Below are positions 10,422-23,938 of a DNA stretch of 64,000 nt, piece by piece. Below the pieces are notes generated by a model. It was not told the DNA's origin and searched no databases. It was given only the letters and a program-made list of their open reading frames with translations. The position numbers were made by a program, and so were the translations under genes. This DNA comes from Pedococcus dokdonensis. Lineage in GTDB: Bacteria; Actinomycetota; Actinomycetes; Actinomycetales; Dermatophilaceae. Numbering within the stretch: position 1 is the stretch's first letter; every line of letters starts with the position of its first letter. The stretch lies in the NCBI RefSeq assembly GCF_900104525.1, contig NZ_LT629711.1:1302001-1366000 (forward strand). Reading direction: 5' to 3'.

Positions 10422-11374
10422 GCCATCCTCCCGTGGGCGACTCCGACGGCGTCGGTCAGCCGCTCGAAGCCCTTGTCCTGCAACAGTTGCGCCAGCTCGC
10501 GCCCCACCCGCACGGGGGCGCTGGGGTCGTTGAAGGTGGCGGTGCCGACCTGGACCGCACTCGCCCCGGCCGCCACCAGCTCGAGGGCGTCCCGACCGGT
10601 GCGCACTCCCCCGACCCCGATGATCGGCACGGTCGGGAGGCGGCCCTCGACCATGGCCGCCCGGGTCTGCCAGATCGCTCGGACCGCGACCGGCCGGACG
10701 GCCGGACCGGACAGCCCGCCGGTCACCCCGGCCACCTGGGGCCGCAGGCGGTCCGTGTCGATGACCATGCCCAGGAGGGTGTTGATCATGGTGAGCCCGT
10801 CGGCCCCCGCCTTCACGCAGGCCTGGGCGATGCTGACGATGTCGGTCACGTCGGGGGTCAGCTTGGCGAAGACCGGGACGTCCCTGGGCAGCTGCTCGCG
10901 GACGAGCGCGACCACCTTGGCACTGGCCATCGGGTCGCACGCGAAGACCAGCCCGCGGTTCGCCACGTTGGGGCAGGAGATGTTGACCTCGACCCCGACC
11001 ACGGCGTCGAAGGCGTCACTGGCCCGCAGCGTGGCGGCCACGTCGGCGAACTCGCCGCTGGTGTTGCCGGCGATCGAGACGAGGGTGCGGGCACCGGCCT
11101 GCTTGAGCCAGGCGAGGTCCGTGTCCACGAACGCGGAGATGCCCGGGCCCTGGAGGCCGATCGAGTTGAGCATGCCCGACGGTGTCTCGGCCATCCGCGG
11201 CGTGCCTCGACCCGACCTCGGGTCGGCCATCACCGACTTGGTCACGAACGCGCCCAGCTCACGGATGTCGAAGAGCCGGGCCAGCTCGCGCCCGTTGGCC
11301 GCGCACCCGGAGGCCGTCATCATCGGGCTCGGCAGCGTTGCGGCGCCGAGCCGCGTCGACATGTCGACCGGCAT
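10418..11374 (-). CDS. pyrD: Dihydroorotate dehydrogenase B, catalytic subunit
   Basis: A 318-residue class 1B enzyme: NSIGLQGPG at 70-78 for FMN binding, NISCPN at 131-136 with catalytic Cys134, and IIGVGGVRTGRDALELVAAGA near the C-terminus. The pairing with pyrK directly upstream, and Cys rather than Ser as the base, identify the NAD-linked 1B type rather than the quinone-linked class 2 enzyme of many other actinobacteria. It oxidises dihydroorotate to orotate and passes electrons to PyrK. The start [10 protein letters not shown] at 11372-11374 shares one base with the pyrK stop (TGATG). Confidence 0.95.
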   Translation of the reverse strand: MPVDMSTRLGAATLPSPMMTASGCAANGRELARLFDIRELGAFVTKSVMADPRSGRGTPRMAETPSGMLNSIGLQGPGISAFVDTDLAWLKQAGARTLVSIAGNTSGEFADVAATLRASDAFDAVVGVEVNISCPNVANRGLVFACDPMASAKVVALVREQLPRDVPVFAKLTPDVTDIVSIAQACVKAGADGLTMINTLLGMVIDTDRLRPQVAGVTGGLSGPAVRPVAVRAIWQTRAAMVEGRLPTVPIIGVGGVRTGRDALELVAAGASAVQVGTATFNDPSAPVRVGRELAQLLQDKGFERLTDAVGVAHGRMA

Positions 11375-12278
11375 CAGTGACCCCCCGCCCGTGGTGCGCC
11401 GACGGCGTCGGCCGGGACGGTGCACAGCCCATCGGAGAACGCGTCCCAGCGCACCCGGTCACCGCGGAACACCGGACCCTCGACACAGGAGCGCACCATC
11501 CTCGTGACCCCGTCGTTCCCGGTCACGGGCATCACGCAGGTCATGCAGACACCCACACCGCAGGCCATCGACTCCTCGACCGCGACCTGCGCCACGGCAC
11601 CCTCGGCCGTCGCGACGTCGGTGATGGACTTGAGCATGCCCATCGGCCCGCAGCCGTAGACCACTGCTGCGCTCGTGCGCCGGATGAGCTCCGGCAGCAC
11701 GTCGGAGACCCAGCCCTTGGTGCCGGCGGTGCCGTCGTCGGTGGTCACGGTGACGCCGTCGGCGTGCCGGCGGGCCTCGACGACCCCGAACAGCCGGGAC
11801 TCGGTGGCCGCGCCGAGGACCATCTCGACGTGGCAGCCGCGCTCGCGCAGCGACTCCGCCAGCCAGAACAGCGGTGCACTGCCGTAGCCCCCGCCCACGA
11901 GGACGCAGGCCACCGGCTCGGTGGGCAGCGGGAAGGAACGTCCGAGCGGCCCGACGATGTCGACCTCGTCGTGGGCCCGCAACGAGCTGAGCCACTCGGT
12001 GCCGGCGCCCACCGCCGAGATCACCACGTCGACGGTGCCGCCGTAGGTGCCGGACGGGCTGACCTTGTGGATCGAGAAGCAGCGCCGCAGCAGGTTGGCG
12101 CTGGTGTCGCCTCCGACCGCCAGGGCCACGAACTGGCCCGGGCGGGCCAGCTCGGCCAACCCCGGCGCGACGAAGGTCAGGTGGTGGTAGGCGCCGACGC
12201 GACGGGTCGCGATCAGCTCGCCGGTCACCTGGACGACGCCCGAGCCCTCCGACGCGGTATGCCGTGTGCTCGCCTCGC

Positions 12279-12282
<4 letters not shown>
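11374..12282 (-). CDS. pyrK: Dihydroorotate dehydrogenase B, electron-transfer subunit
   Basis: A 302-residue PyrK from a GTG with GGAGG six bases upstream. It has an FAD-binding barrel with RCFSIHK at 67-73, a nucleotide-binding segment [17 protein letters not shown] near 124-140, and a C-terminal [2Fe-2S] cluster built by Cys241, Cys246, Cys249 and Cys266 ([10 protein letters not shown] and SCVEGPVF). It shuttles electrons from the PyrD FMN to NAD+. Start and carB stop overlap as GTGA. The pair pyrK-pyrD is inserted between carB and pyrF. Confidence 0.95.
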
Positions 12283-15592
<3,310 letters not shown>

Positions 15593-15593
<1 letters not shown>

Positions 15594-16858
15594 TACTTGT
15601 CCTCTCCTGCGTCGCTCATGCTCTTCGTCGCGCTCGTCGGCGGTCCGGGCCTCGCTCCTTCGTCGCTCGTGTCCTCCCGCAGTCCTCGCCGCTCCATCAG
15701 CCCCACGAACCGGTCGAACAGGTAGGCGGCGTCGTGCGGGCCGGCTGCGGCCTCCGGGTGGTACTGCACCGAGTAGGCCGGCAGGTCGAGGCACTCCAAA
15801 CCTTCGACCACGTCGTCGTTGAGGCACACGTGCGACACCCGCACCCGCCCGTATGCCGTGCCCTCGGCGTCCGCGGGCGCGGCCACCTCGCGGTCGGTGG
15901 GGGCGTCGACCGCGAACCCGTGGTTGTGGGCGGTCACCTCGACCTTGCCGGTGGTGCGGTCCATGACCGGCTGGTTGATGCCGCGGTGGCCGTACTTGAG
16001 CTTGTAGGTGCCGAAGCCGAGCGCCCGGCCGAGGAGCTGGTTGCCGAAGCAGATCCCGAAGAACGGGATGCGCGCGTCGAGCACCTGGCGCAGCACCGCG
16101 ACCTCTGCGTCCGCAGTGGCCGGGTCGCCGGGGCCGTTGGAGAAGAACACGCCGTCCGGTCCGCCGTCGCCGACCGCCCGGATGTCGTCGAACGTCGCGG
16201 TGGCGGGCAGCACGTGCACCTCGATGCCCTGCCGGGCCAGCAGCGTCGGGGTCATCGCCTTGATGCCGAGGTCGACGGCCGCGACGGTGAACCGCCGCTC
16301 CCCCACGGCCGGCACGACATACCGCTCCTTGGTCGTGACCTCGGCGGCCAGGGCGGCGCCGGTCATCTGCGGGGCGTCCTGGACCGCAGCCACGAGCTCG
16401 GTCACCGGCCGCTGGGCCAGCTCGCCGGAGAAGATGCCGACCCGCATCGCACCGCGCTCGCGCAGGTGGCGGGTCAGGGCACGCGTGTCGATCCCGCTGA
16501 TGCCGACGATCCCCTGCGCGACGAGCTCGTCCTCGAGCGAGCGGCGCGATCGCCAGCTCGACGGGCGGAGCGCAGGGTCGCGCACGACGTAGCCGGCCAC
16601 CCAGAACCGGCTCGACTCGTCGTCCTCGTCGTTGATGCCGGTGTTGCCGACGTGCGGGGCCGTCATCACGACGACCTGACGGTGGTAGCTCGGGTCGGTC
16701 AGGGTCTCCTGGTAGCCGGTCATCCCGGTGGAGAAGACCGCCTCACCCACGGTCTGGCCGGGGGCGCCGTAGGCGTCACCGCGGAAGCTGCGACCGTCCT
16801 CCAGGACGAGGATGGCGGGCGGTCGGTCCAGGTCGAATCCGGCGGCAACGGCGCTCAT
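15593..16858 (-). CDS. carA: Carbamoyl-phosphate synthase, small (glutaminase) subunit
   Basis: A 421-residue protein starting at the ATG at 16856-16858. The N-terminal CPSase domain includes [18 protein letters not shown]. The class I glutamine amidotransferase triad is Cys270 in [10 protein letters not shown], His367 and Glu369 in VQYHPEA. Phe and Asn in GICFGNQ replace the Leu and His common in proteobacteria but are usual in actinobacterial CarA. It hydrolyses glutamine and channels ammonia to CarB. About 25 residues at the C-terminus are Ser/Gly/Pro-rich and unlikely to be structured. The start overlaps the upstream membrane-protein stop as ATGA. Confidence 0.96.
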
Positions 16859-17517
16859 GAAGTCGTCTCTCCTGTGGTCTTGGGCTTCTCGACGGGCGTG
16901 GCGTCGGGTGTGGCGTCGGGCGTCTCGACGGGCGTGGCGTCGGGTGTGGCGTCGGGCGTCTCGTCGGGTGTCTCGTCGCTGTCCCCGGTGTGCCACCAGA
17001 GGGCCGACTCGACGCGCTCGACGTCGGCCTTGTAGCGGGGCAGGAAGCCGGTCTCGTAGATGTCGCCGTTCTCGGCGCGCCACTGCAGGACCACGACCCG
17101 GTTGGCGCCGACGAACTTGCCGACCATCCCGCGCTCGCGCCGCGCCGAGCGGAGCCGGGCCGCGGGGATGACGACCGTCGCCTCACCCTGGCGGTCGATC
17201 CGCACCAGCTCGTCGGCATCGCCCCGGGTGACCACCAGGGTGGCGCGCGACCGGTTGCCCAACCCCTCGACGGTGACCCGTTCGAGGCGGTTGTCCGCGG
17301 TCGTCGTGCTGATGTAGGTGCCCTCGACAATGACCTGCGCCGGCTTCTCCTTGAACACCGGGGCCTCGATCGAGTGGTCGCGCGAGGTGCGGTCCCGCTC
17401 CGCGGCGATCGCCGCGGACTCGTGCAGGTGGCGCTTGCGCACCCACCCGGCATACAGGAGGGCGTAGATCAGCCCGAGGGCCACGAGCATGACGCCGACG
17501 GCTTGCAGACGGGTCAC
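16855..17517 (-). CDS. Membrane-anchored protein of the pyr operon (positional equivalent of Rv1382)
   Basis: A 220-residue protein from GTG at 17515-17517, overlapping the pyrC stop as GTGA. Residues about 5-24 form one hydrophobic helix, followed by a basic stretch (WVRKRH) that places the N-terminus outside and the bulk inside. Residues 45-180 look like a compact beta-rich domain; annotated relatives are called PH-like. The last 35 residues are a Thr/Pro/Asp/Ala repeat ending in Lys. A membrane protein at this exact site between pyrC and carA is known in Mycobacterium and Streptomyces. Its function is not established, and nothing in the sequence suggests an enzyme. Conserved position with overlaps on both sides argues for a pathway-linked role. 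Confidence 0.75.
   Translation of the reverse strand: MTRLQAVGVMLVALGLIYALLYAGWVRKRHLHESAAIAAERDRTSRDHSIEAPVFKEKPAQVIVEGTYISTTTADNRLERVTVEGLGNRSRATLVVTRGDADELVRIDRQGEATVVIPAARLRSARRERGMVGKFVGANRVVVLQWRAENGDIYETGFLPRYKADVERVESALWWHTGDSDETPDETPDATPDATPVETPDATPDATPVEKPKTTGETTS
16887..16958. repeat. Perfect 36-bp tandem duplication inside the membrane-protein gene
   Basis: Bases 16887-16922 and 16923-16958 are identical 36-mers. They are themselves built from 12-nt units, and degenerate units continue to about 16978. The duplication adds 12 residues of Thr-Pro-Asp-Ala type to the C-terminal tail and keeps the frame. Identity at every base, including third positions, points to a recent slippage event. 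Confidence 0.9.
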
Positions 17518-18799
17518 GCGATGGCTCCCTTCTGGGCGGTCACGCGACCACCGAAGACCGTGGCGTGCACGGCGCCCTGCAGGGTGCGGCCGTGCCACGG
17601 GTTGTTGCGCGACAGGGACAGCGAGGCACTGCGGTCGACGGTCACCGTGGCAGCCGGGTCGACCAGGGTGAGGTGGGCCGGCGAGCCCGCCGCAAGTGGC
17701 TGCCCGTGGGTGGTCAGGCCGGCGATGCGGGCCGGGGCCTGCGACATCACCCGCGCGACCCCCGCCCAGTCGAGCAGGCCGGTGCGGACCATCGCGTCAC
17801 TCACGACCGACAACGCCGTCTCGAGCCCGAGCATGCCGAACGCCGCGTCGACGAAGGCGTGCTCCTTGTCGTGGCGGGCGTGCGGCGCATGGTCGGTGGC
17901 CACCGCGTCGATCGTGCCGTCCGCGAGCGCCGCGCGCAGGGCGTCGACGTCCTCCTGAGGGCGCAGCGGCGGGTTGACCTTGAAGGTGGGGTCGTAGCCC
18001 GACAGCAGGTCGGTGGTGAGCACCAGGTGGTGCGGCGTGACCTCGGCGGTGACCGCGATGCCCTGCGCCTTGGCCCAGCGCACCACCTCGACGGTGCCGG
18101 CGGTCGAGACGTGGGCGACGTGCACCCGCGAACCGGTGTGCCTCGCGAGCATGACGTCGCGGGCCACGATCGACTCCTCGGCGATCCCGGGCCAGCCCGG
18201 CAGGCCCAGCCGACCGGACAGCTCGCCCTCGTGGGCGCAGGCCTGCGGACCGGCCAGGTGCGGGTCCTGCGCGTGCTGGGACACGACGCCGCCGAAGGCC
18301 CGGACGTACTCCAGCGCGCGCCGCATGACGCGCGAGTCGTGCACGCAGTGGCCGTCGTCGGAGAAGACCGTGACCGCGGCACGGGATCGGTGCATGAGGC
18401 CGAGCTCGGCCAGCTCCGCCCCGGCCAGTCCCTTGGTGACCGCTCCGACCGGCACGACGTCGACGAGGCCGGTGGCGCGTCCGAGGTCGAGGATCCGCTC
18501 GGCCGCCTCGGCGGTGTCGGTCACCGGGTTGGTGTTGGCCATTGCGAGCACCGCGGTGAAGCCACCCACCGCGGCGGCGGCCGCACCCGACGCGATCGTC
18601 TCGGCGTCCTCGCGGCCGGGCTCGCGCAGGTGGGTGTGCAGGTCGACGAGGCCGGGCAGGGCCACCAGCCCGTCGGCGTCGAGCACGTCGGCGCCCTTGG
18701 CCGAGCGGATCGAGCCGACCTCGACGATCCGGCCGTCCTCGACGAGCAGGTCCTGCGCCCCTGCTCCCGCGAGGTCCGCTCCCGTCACCAACAGGGTGC

Positions 18800-18803
<4 letters not shown>
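17514..18803 (-). CDS. pyrC: Dihydroorotase
   Basis: A 429-residue type I dihydroorotase of the amidohydrolase superfamily. Zinc ligands His56 and His58 lie in [10 protein letters not shown]. Further motifs are [38 protein letters not shown] and ATDHAPHA, which holds the last metal-binding Asp. It cyclises carbamoyl-aspartate to dihydroorotate. The ATG at 18801-18803 overlaps the pyrB stop as ATGA. It ends with the usual DPAATVTVD...[11 protein letters not shown] segment. Type I dihydroorotases often associate with aspartate carbamoyltransferase, here encoded immediately upstream. Confidence 0.96.
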
Positions 18804-20537
<1,734 letters not shown>

Positions 20538-20552
20538 TGTCGTTCGCGGGCG

Positions 20553-20558
20553 ACTCTA
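20553..20558 (-). promoter_or_regulatory. Probable -10 element of the pyr operon
   Basis: TAGAGT on the minus strand fits TANNNT. It would start transcription about 10 nt before the PyrR hairpin, giving a leader of roughly 55 nt. No clear TTGACA-like -35 was found; the expected position is GC-rich. Placement immediately before the regulatory hairpin is the main support. Confidence 0.45.
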
Positions 20559-20686
20559 CCGCGTGCGGCGGGCACCCGGCATACCGGCCCGCCCAGTGGC
20601 GGGACGGAGCCGCGGTGCCCCACGATCCGGAACCTTCCGGGGCCGGTGGCCTTGCCCGCGCGGCGGGCCCCCGTCACCGTGAGCGC

Positions 20687-21685
20687 ATGAACCAGCCCAC
20701 GAACCTGCTCGGCGCAGACACCGACGAGCTGCGCCGCCTCCGCCAGCAGATGGACGCCTTCGTCAGCCAGCTCCAGTCGGTCGGCACGACCACCACGCAG
20801 CACCTCCAGTCGCTGTCGTGGCACGGACGCGACCAGCAGGCCTTCCTGGACGCCTGGACCGGGCAGTACCAGCCGTCGCTGCTGCGCACCGCCGAGGCGG
20901 TCACCGAGGCCGGTCGGGTGGTCGAGGAGCAGGCGGCCGACCAGGACCGTGTGAGCGGCGGGGCCGGTTCGGGCGGCAGCCAAGCAGCAGGCACGGGAGC
21001 AGGCACGGCGGCGGGGGCAGCCACCGGCGCAGTGCTCGGTGCCGGTACAGGTGCCGGGGGCGCGACGGGTGACGACGACCTCGGCAGCCTGAGCCGTCGC
21101 TACGAGTCGAGCGGCAACCCGGGCACCGTCTCCACCGGTCGCGGTGACAACGGCGGCGTGTCCTACGGCACCTACCAGCTGTCCAGCCGCACCGGCAGCG
21201 CGTCGGAGTTCGTCACGTGGTTGCGTCGCGAGCACCCGGAGTATGCCGAGCGGCTCGGTGACGCCCGCCCCGGCTCCGCCGCGTTCAGCCGGGCCTGGCG
21301 CGAGACGGCCGCGGCCGACGCCACCGAGTTCGGGCAGATCCAGCACGAGTACATCCAGTACTCGCACTACGAGCCGCAGCGGGTCGCGGTCGAGCGGGCG
21401 CTGCCCGGCCTCAACCTCGAGGGCCGCGACCCCGTGGTCCGGGACGTGCTGTGGTCGACCGCGGTCCAGCACCGGGGCGCGACCGACGACATCTTCACCC
21501 GGGCCGTGGCCGGGCGGGACGTCTCGACCCTGTCGGACGCCGACCTCGTCCGCGCGGTCTACGCCGAACGCGGGCGCGACGACGGGATGGCCTACTTCCG
21601 CAGCTCGTCGCCGGCCGTCCGCCGCGGCGTGGTCAACCGGTTCGGCCACGAGCAGGCCGACGCGCTGGCACGGCTCGGCCAGTAG
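20687..21685 (+). CDS. WXG100-domain protein fused to a lysozyme/chitosanase-like hydrolase domain
   Basis: A 332-residue protein from ATG at 20687. Residues 1-85 form two amphipathic helices with a central WHG (45-47, in LSWHGRDQQAFLDAW), the ESAT-6/WXG100 pattern of type VII secretion substrates. A Gly/Ala/Thr linker covers about 90-130. Residues 132-332 contain RRYESSGNPGTVSTGRGD and NGGVSYGTYQLSS, then conserved Trp and Gln positions (VLWSTAVQHRGATDDIF). This pattern recalls domains in phage virion and Vgr-related proteins that are taken to be peptidoglycan or chitosan hydrolases; Glu140 is a candidate catalytic residue. No signal peptide, partner WXG gene or immunity gene is adjacent. 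It is monocistronic, opposite to pyrR and nusB. The fold of the second domain is assigned from memory of the motif. Confidence 0.75.
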   Translation: MNQPTNLLGADTDELRRLRQQMDAFVSQLQSVGTTTTQHLQSLSWHGRDQQAFLDAWTGQYQPSLLRTAEAVTEAGRVVEEQAADQDRVSGGAGSGGSQAAGTGAGTAAGAATGAVLGAGTGAGGATGDDDLGSLSRRYESSGNPGTVSTGRGDNGGVSYGTYQLSSRTGSASEFVTWLRREHPEYAERLGDARPGSAAFSRAWRETAAADATEFGQIQHEYIQYSHYEPQRVAVERALPGLNLEGRDPVVRDVLWSTAVQHRGATDDIFTRAVAGRDVSTLSDADLVRAVYAERGRDDGMAYFRSSSPAVRRGVVNRFGHEQADALARLGQ

Positions 21686-21746
21686 CCCGGCCACCCGGCA
21701 CACCTGCCGCCAGCGGCACGGATGGACGGGGGCCGCGCTCTCGTGA

Positions 21747-21780
21747 GGTCGATCCGTGCCGCGAGGCGCACGGATCGACC
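21747..21780. terminator. Bidirectional hairpin between the WXG100 gene and nusB
   Basis: A perfect 13-bp stem (21747-21759 with 21768-21780, arm GGTCGATCCGTGC) encloses an 8-nt loop. It lies in the 102-nt gap between two convergent genes. No T-run follows on either strand, so termination would be of the stem-only type common in high-G+C actinobacteria. The arm sequence recurs in the hairpin at 41343-41380. Confidence 0.7.
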
Positions 21781-21787
21781 GAGGCCG

Positions 21788-22201
21788 TCAGGCGAGGGTC
21801 GGCTTGACCTCGGCCAGCCGGGCCAGGAGACCGTTGACGAACTTGGGCGAGTCGTCGGTCGACAGGCTCTTGGCCAGCTCGACGGCCTCGGCGATCGCGA
21901 CACCCTCGGGGACCTCGGTCGCGTAGAGCACCTCGAAGGCGCCGAGCCGCAGGATCGCCCGGTCGACGCTCGGCATCCGGTCGAGCGTCCACCCCTGCGA
22001 GTAGGTCGACAGCAGCTCGTTGATGTCGTTCCAGTGCGCGACGACACCCTCGACCAGGTCGGAGGTGTACTGGTTGAGCGGGGCCTCGGTGACCGGCTTC
22101 GCGAGCCGCGCGACCAGCAGGTCACCGGCGTTCATGCCGCGGTTCTCGGCCTCGAACAGGAGGTCGACGGCGCGCTTGCGCGCCTTGCTACGAGCGCCCA
22201 A
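21788..22201 (-). CDS. nusB: Transcription antitermination factor NusB
   Basis: A 137-residue protein. The frame is closed upstream by the efp stop, so the first possible start is the TTG at 22199-22201, three bases after that stop. It gives the expected N-terminus GARSKARKRAVDLLFEAENR. Typical NusB helices follow (LDRMPSVDRAILRLGAFEVLY and EAVELAKSLSTDDSPKFVNGLL). NusB with NusE binds boxA RNA and supports rRNA transcription. Downstream of efp is its usual place. The rare TTG start and lack of a clear Shine-Dalgarno suggest translation coupled to efp termination. Confidence 0.95.
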   Translation of the reverse strand: MGARSKARKRAVDLLFEAENRGMNAGDLLVARLAKPVTEAPLNQYTSDLVEGVVAHWNDINELLSTYSQGWTLDRMPSVDRAILRLGAFEVLYATEVPEGVAIAEAVELAKSLSTDDSPKFVNGLLARLAEVKPTLA

Positions 22202-22204
22202 GGG

Positions 22205-22765
22205 TCAGTTCACGCGGCCGAGGTAGGACCCGTCACGGGTGTCGACCTTGACCTTGGTGCCCTGCTCGAGGAACAGCGGCACGTTGATGGTCGCGCCGGT
22301 CTCGAGGGTGGCCGGCTTGGTGCCGCCGGTGGAGCGGTCACCCTGCAGACCGGGCTCGGTGTAGGTGATCTCGAGGACGACCGAGGTCGGCAGCTCGACG
22401 TAGAGCACCGTGCCGTCGTGGGTCGCGACCTGCGCGGTCTGGTTCTCGAGGAGGTAGTTGGCGGCGTCGCCGACGGTGGCCTCGGGAATGTGGATCTGGT
22501 CGTAGGTCGAGCCGTCCATGAAGACGTAGTCGGCGCCGTCCTTGTAGAGGTACTGCATGTCGCGGCGGTCGACGTTCGCGGTCTCGACCTTGACGCCCGC
22601 GTTGAAGGTCTTGTCGACGACCTTGCCGGACAGGACGTTCTTCAGCTTGGTCCGCACGAAGGCCGGGCCCTTGCCGGGCTTGACGTGCTGGAACTCCACG
22701 ACGGACCACAGCTGGCCCTCGAGGTTGAGGACCAGGCCGTTCTTGAGGTCGTTGGTCGATGCCAC
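22205..22765 (-). CDS. efp: Elongation factor P
   Basis: A 186-residue EF-P from GTG at 22763-22765. Three beta-barrel domains are visible. The tip of domain I has the loop PGKGP at 30-34 with Lys32, the form reported for actinobacteria in which the lysine works unmodified; no epmA/epmB genes are nearby. The C-terminal signature [21 protein letters not shown] is intact. EF-P rescues ribosomes stalled at polyproline, relevant here given several Pro-rich tails. It is the first gene of efp-nusB, with only a weak purine-rich ribosome-binding site (GAGAGAGA). Confidence 0.97.
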   Translation of the reverse strand: MASTNDLKNGLVLNLEGQLWSVVEFQHVKPGKGPAFVRTKLKNVLSGKVVDKTFNAGVKVETANVDRRDMQYLYKDGADYVFMDGSTYDQIHIPEATVGDAANYLLENQTAQVATHDGTVLYVELPTSVVLEITYTEPGLQGDRSTGGTKPATLETGATINVPLFLEQGTKVKVDTRDGSYLGRVN

Positions 22766-22800
22766 GGGTGTTCTCTCTCTGTTCAGGGCAACCGGGTGTG

Positions 22801-22822
22801 CCGTGGGCGTGCGAGCCCACGG
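22801..22822. other. Perfect 8-bp hairpin in the efp leader
   Basis: CCGTGGGC (22801-22808) and GCCCACGG (22815-22822) are exact reverse complements around a 6-nt loop, 36 nt upstream of the efp start. It lies in the 181-nt divergent region between efp and the aldo/keto reductase gene. It could be a leader structure of efp mRNA. There is no evidence for a ligand. Confidence 0.5.
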
Positions 22823-22946
22823 AGGTCCCGGAACTTTTGATTTCCTGCGCCGCCCGGACGTCTCGGGCGCGAGTCGGCGGTCAGTCTAGCCGTGGGCACG
22901 ACACTCCCCCGAATCGCTGGTCCGCGACCGTGCCTAGGGTGGGGGC

Positions 22947-23915
22947 ATGACCTCCACCACCTCGTCCCCAGACATGACCTACCGTCCGCTCGGCTCGAGC
23001 GGCCTGGTGGTCAGCGTCGTCGGGATCGGGTGCAACGCGTTCGGCCGTCGGGTCGACCAGGACGGGGTGGGCGCGATCCTGGCCGCCGCGCGCGACAGTG
23101 GTGTCACCCTGCTCGACACCGCCGACATCTACGGCGGGCAGCCCGGCCAGAGCGAGGCGATGCTCGGCGAGGCACTCCAGGGCCAGCGCGACGAGTTCGT
23201 CCTGGCCACCAAGTTCGGGATGGACATGCAGGGCGCCAACGGCCGGGACTTCGGTGCGCTCGGCTCGCGGCGCTACATCAAGCGCGCGGTCGAGGCGAGC
23301 CTGCGCCGGCTCCGGACCGACCACATCGACCTCTACCAGCTGCACCGGCCCGACCCGCTCACCCCGGTCGAGGAGACCTTGGAGGCGCTGACCGACCTCG
23401 TGCGCGAGGGCAAGGTCCTCTACGTCGGCTGCTCCAACTTCGACGGCTGGCAGGTCGCCGACGCCTCGTGGACGTCGTCCACCGCCGGCCTGGCGTCGTT
23501 CGTGTCGGTGCAGAACGAGTACTCGCTGCTGGACCGCACCGTCGAGGACGAGGTGACGCCGGCGTGCGAGCGGTTCGGGCTCGGCATACTCCCGTTCTTC
23601 CCCCTGGCGCACGGCCTGCTCACCGGCAAGTACCAGCGCGGCGCCGACGCCCCGGAGGGGTCGCGCGCCGCGCTCGAGCCGGACCGCGCGGGCTGGCTCG
23701 CCGACGCCGACTGGGACCGGGTGGAGGCACTGCAGGCCTTCGCCGACGAGCGCGGGGTCGACCTCCTCGACGTGGCGATCGGCGGGCTGGCTGCCCAGCC
23801 GGCGGTCGCCTCGGTGATCAGCGGCGCCACGTCGGCCGAGCAGGTCACCCGCAACGCGCGCGCCGGCCTGTGGGAGCCGGACGCCGCCGACCTCGCCGCG
23901 CTCGACGAGATCTAG
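22947..23915 (+). CDS. Aldo/keto reductase
   Basis: A 322-residue (beta/alpha)8 aldo/keto reductase. The catalytic tetrad is complete: Asp57 and Tyr62 in LLDTADIYGG, Lys89 in ATKFG and His133 in LHRPD. C-terminal NADPH-binding residues are in SVISGATSAEQVTRNA. It resembles the YhdN/Tas-type enzymes that reduce small aldehydes or ketones; no specific substrate can be inferred. TAGGGT, a possible -10, lies only 13 nt before the ATG, so the message may be leaderless. It is divergent from efp and convergent with the next gene, with only 23 nt between their stops. Confidence 0.9.
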   Translation: MTSTTSSPDMTYRPLGSSGLVVSVVGIGCNAFGRRVDQDGVGAILAAARDSGVTLLDTADIYGGQPGQSEAMLGEALQGQRDEFVLATKFGMDMQGANGRDFGALGSRRYIKRAVEASLRRLRTDHIDLYQLHRPDPLTPVEETLEALTDLVREGKVLYVGCSNFDGWQVADASWTSSTAGLASFVSVQNEYSLLDRTVEDEVTPACERFGLGILPFFPLAHGLLTGKYQRGADAPEGSRAALEPDRAGWLADADWDRVEALQAFADERGVDLLDVAIGGLAAQPAVASVISGATSAEQVTRNARAGLWEPDAADLAALDEI

Positions 23916-23938
23916 CGCGGGAGCTCAGACCCCGATGG

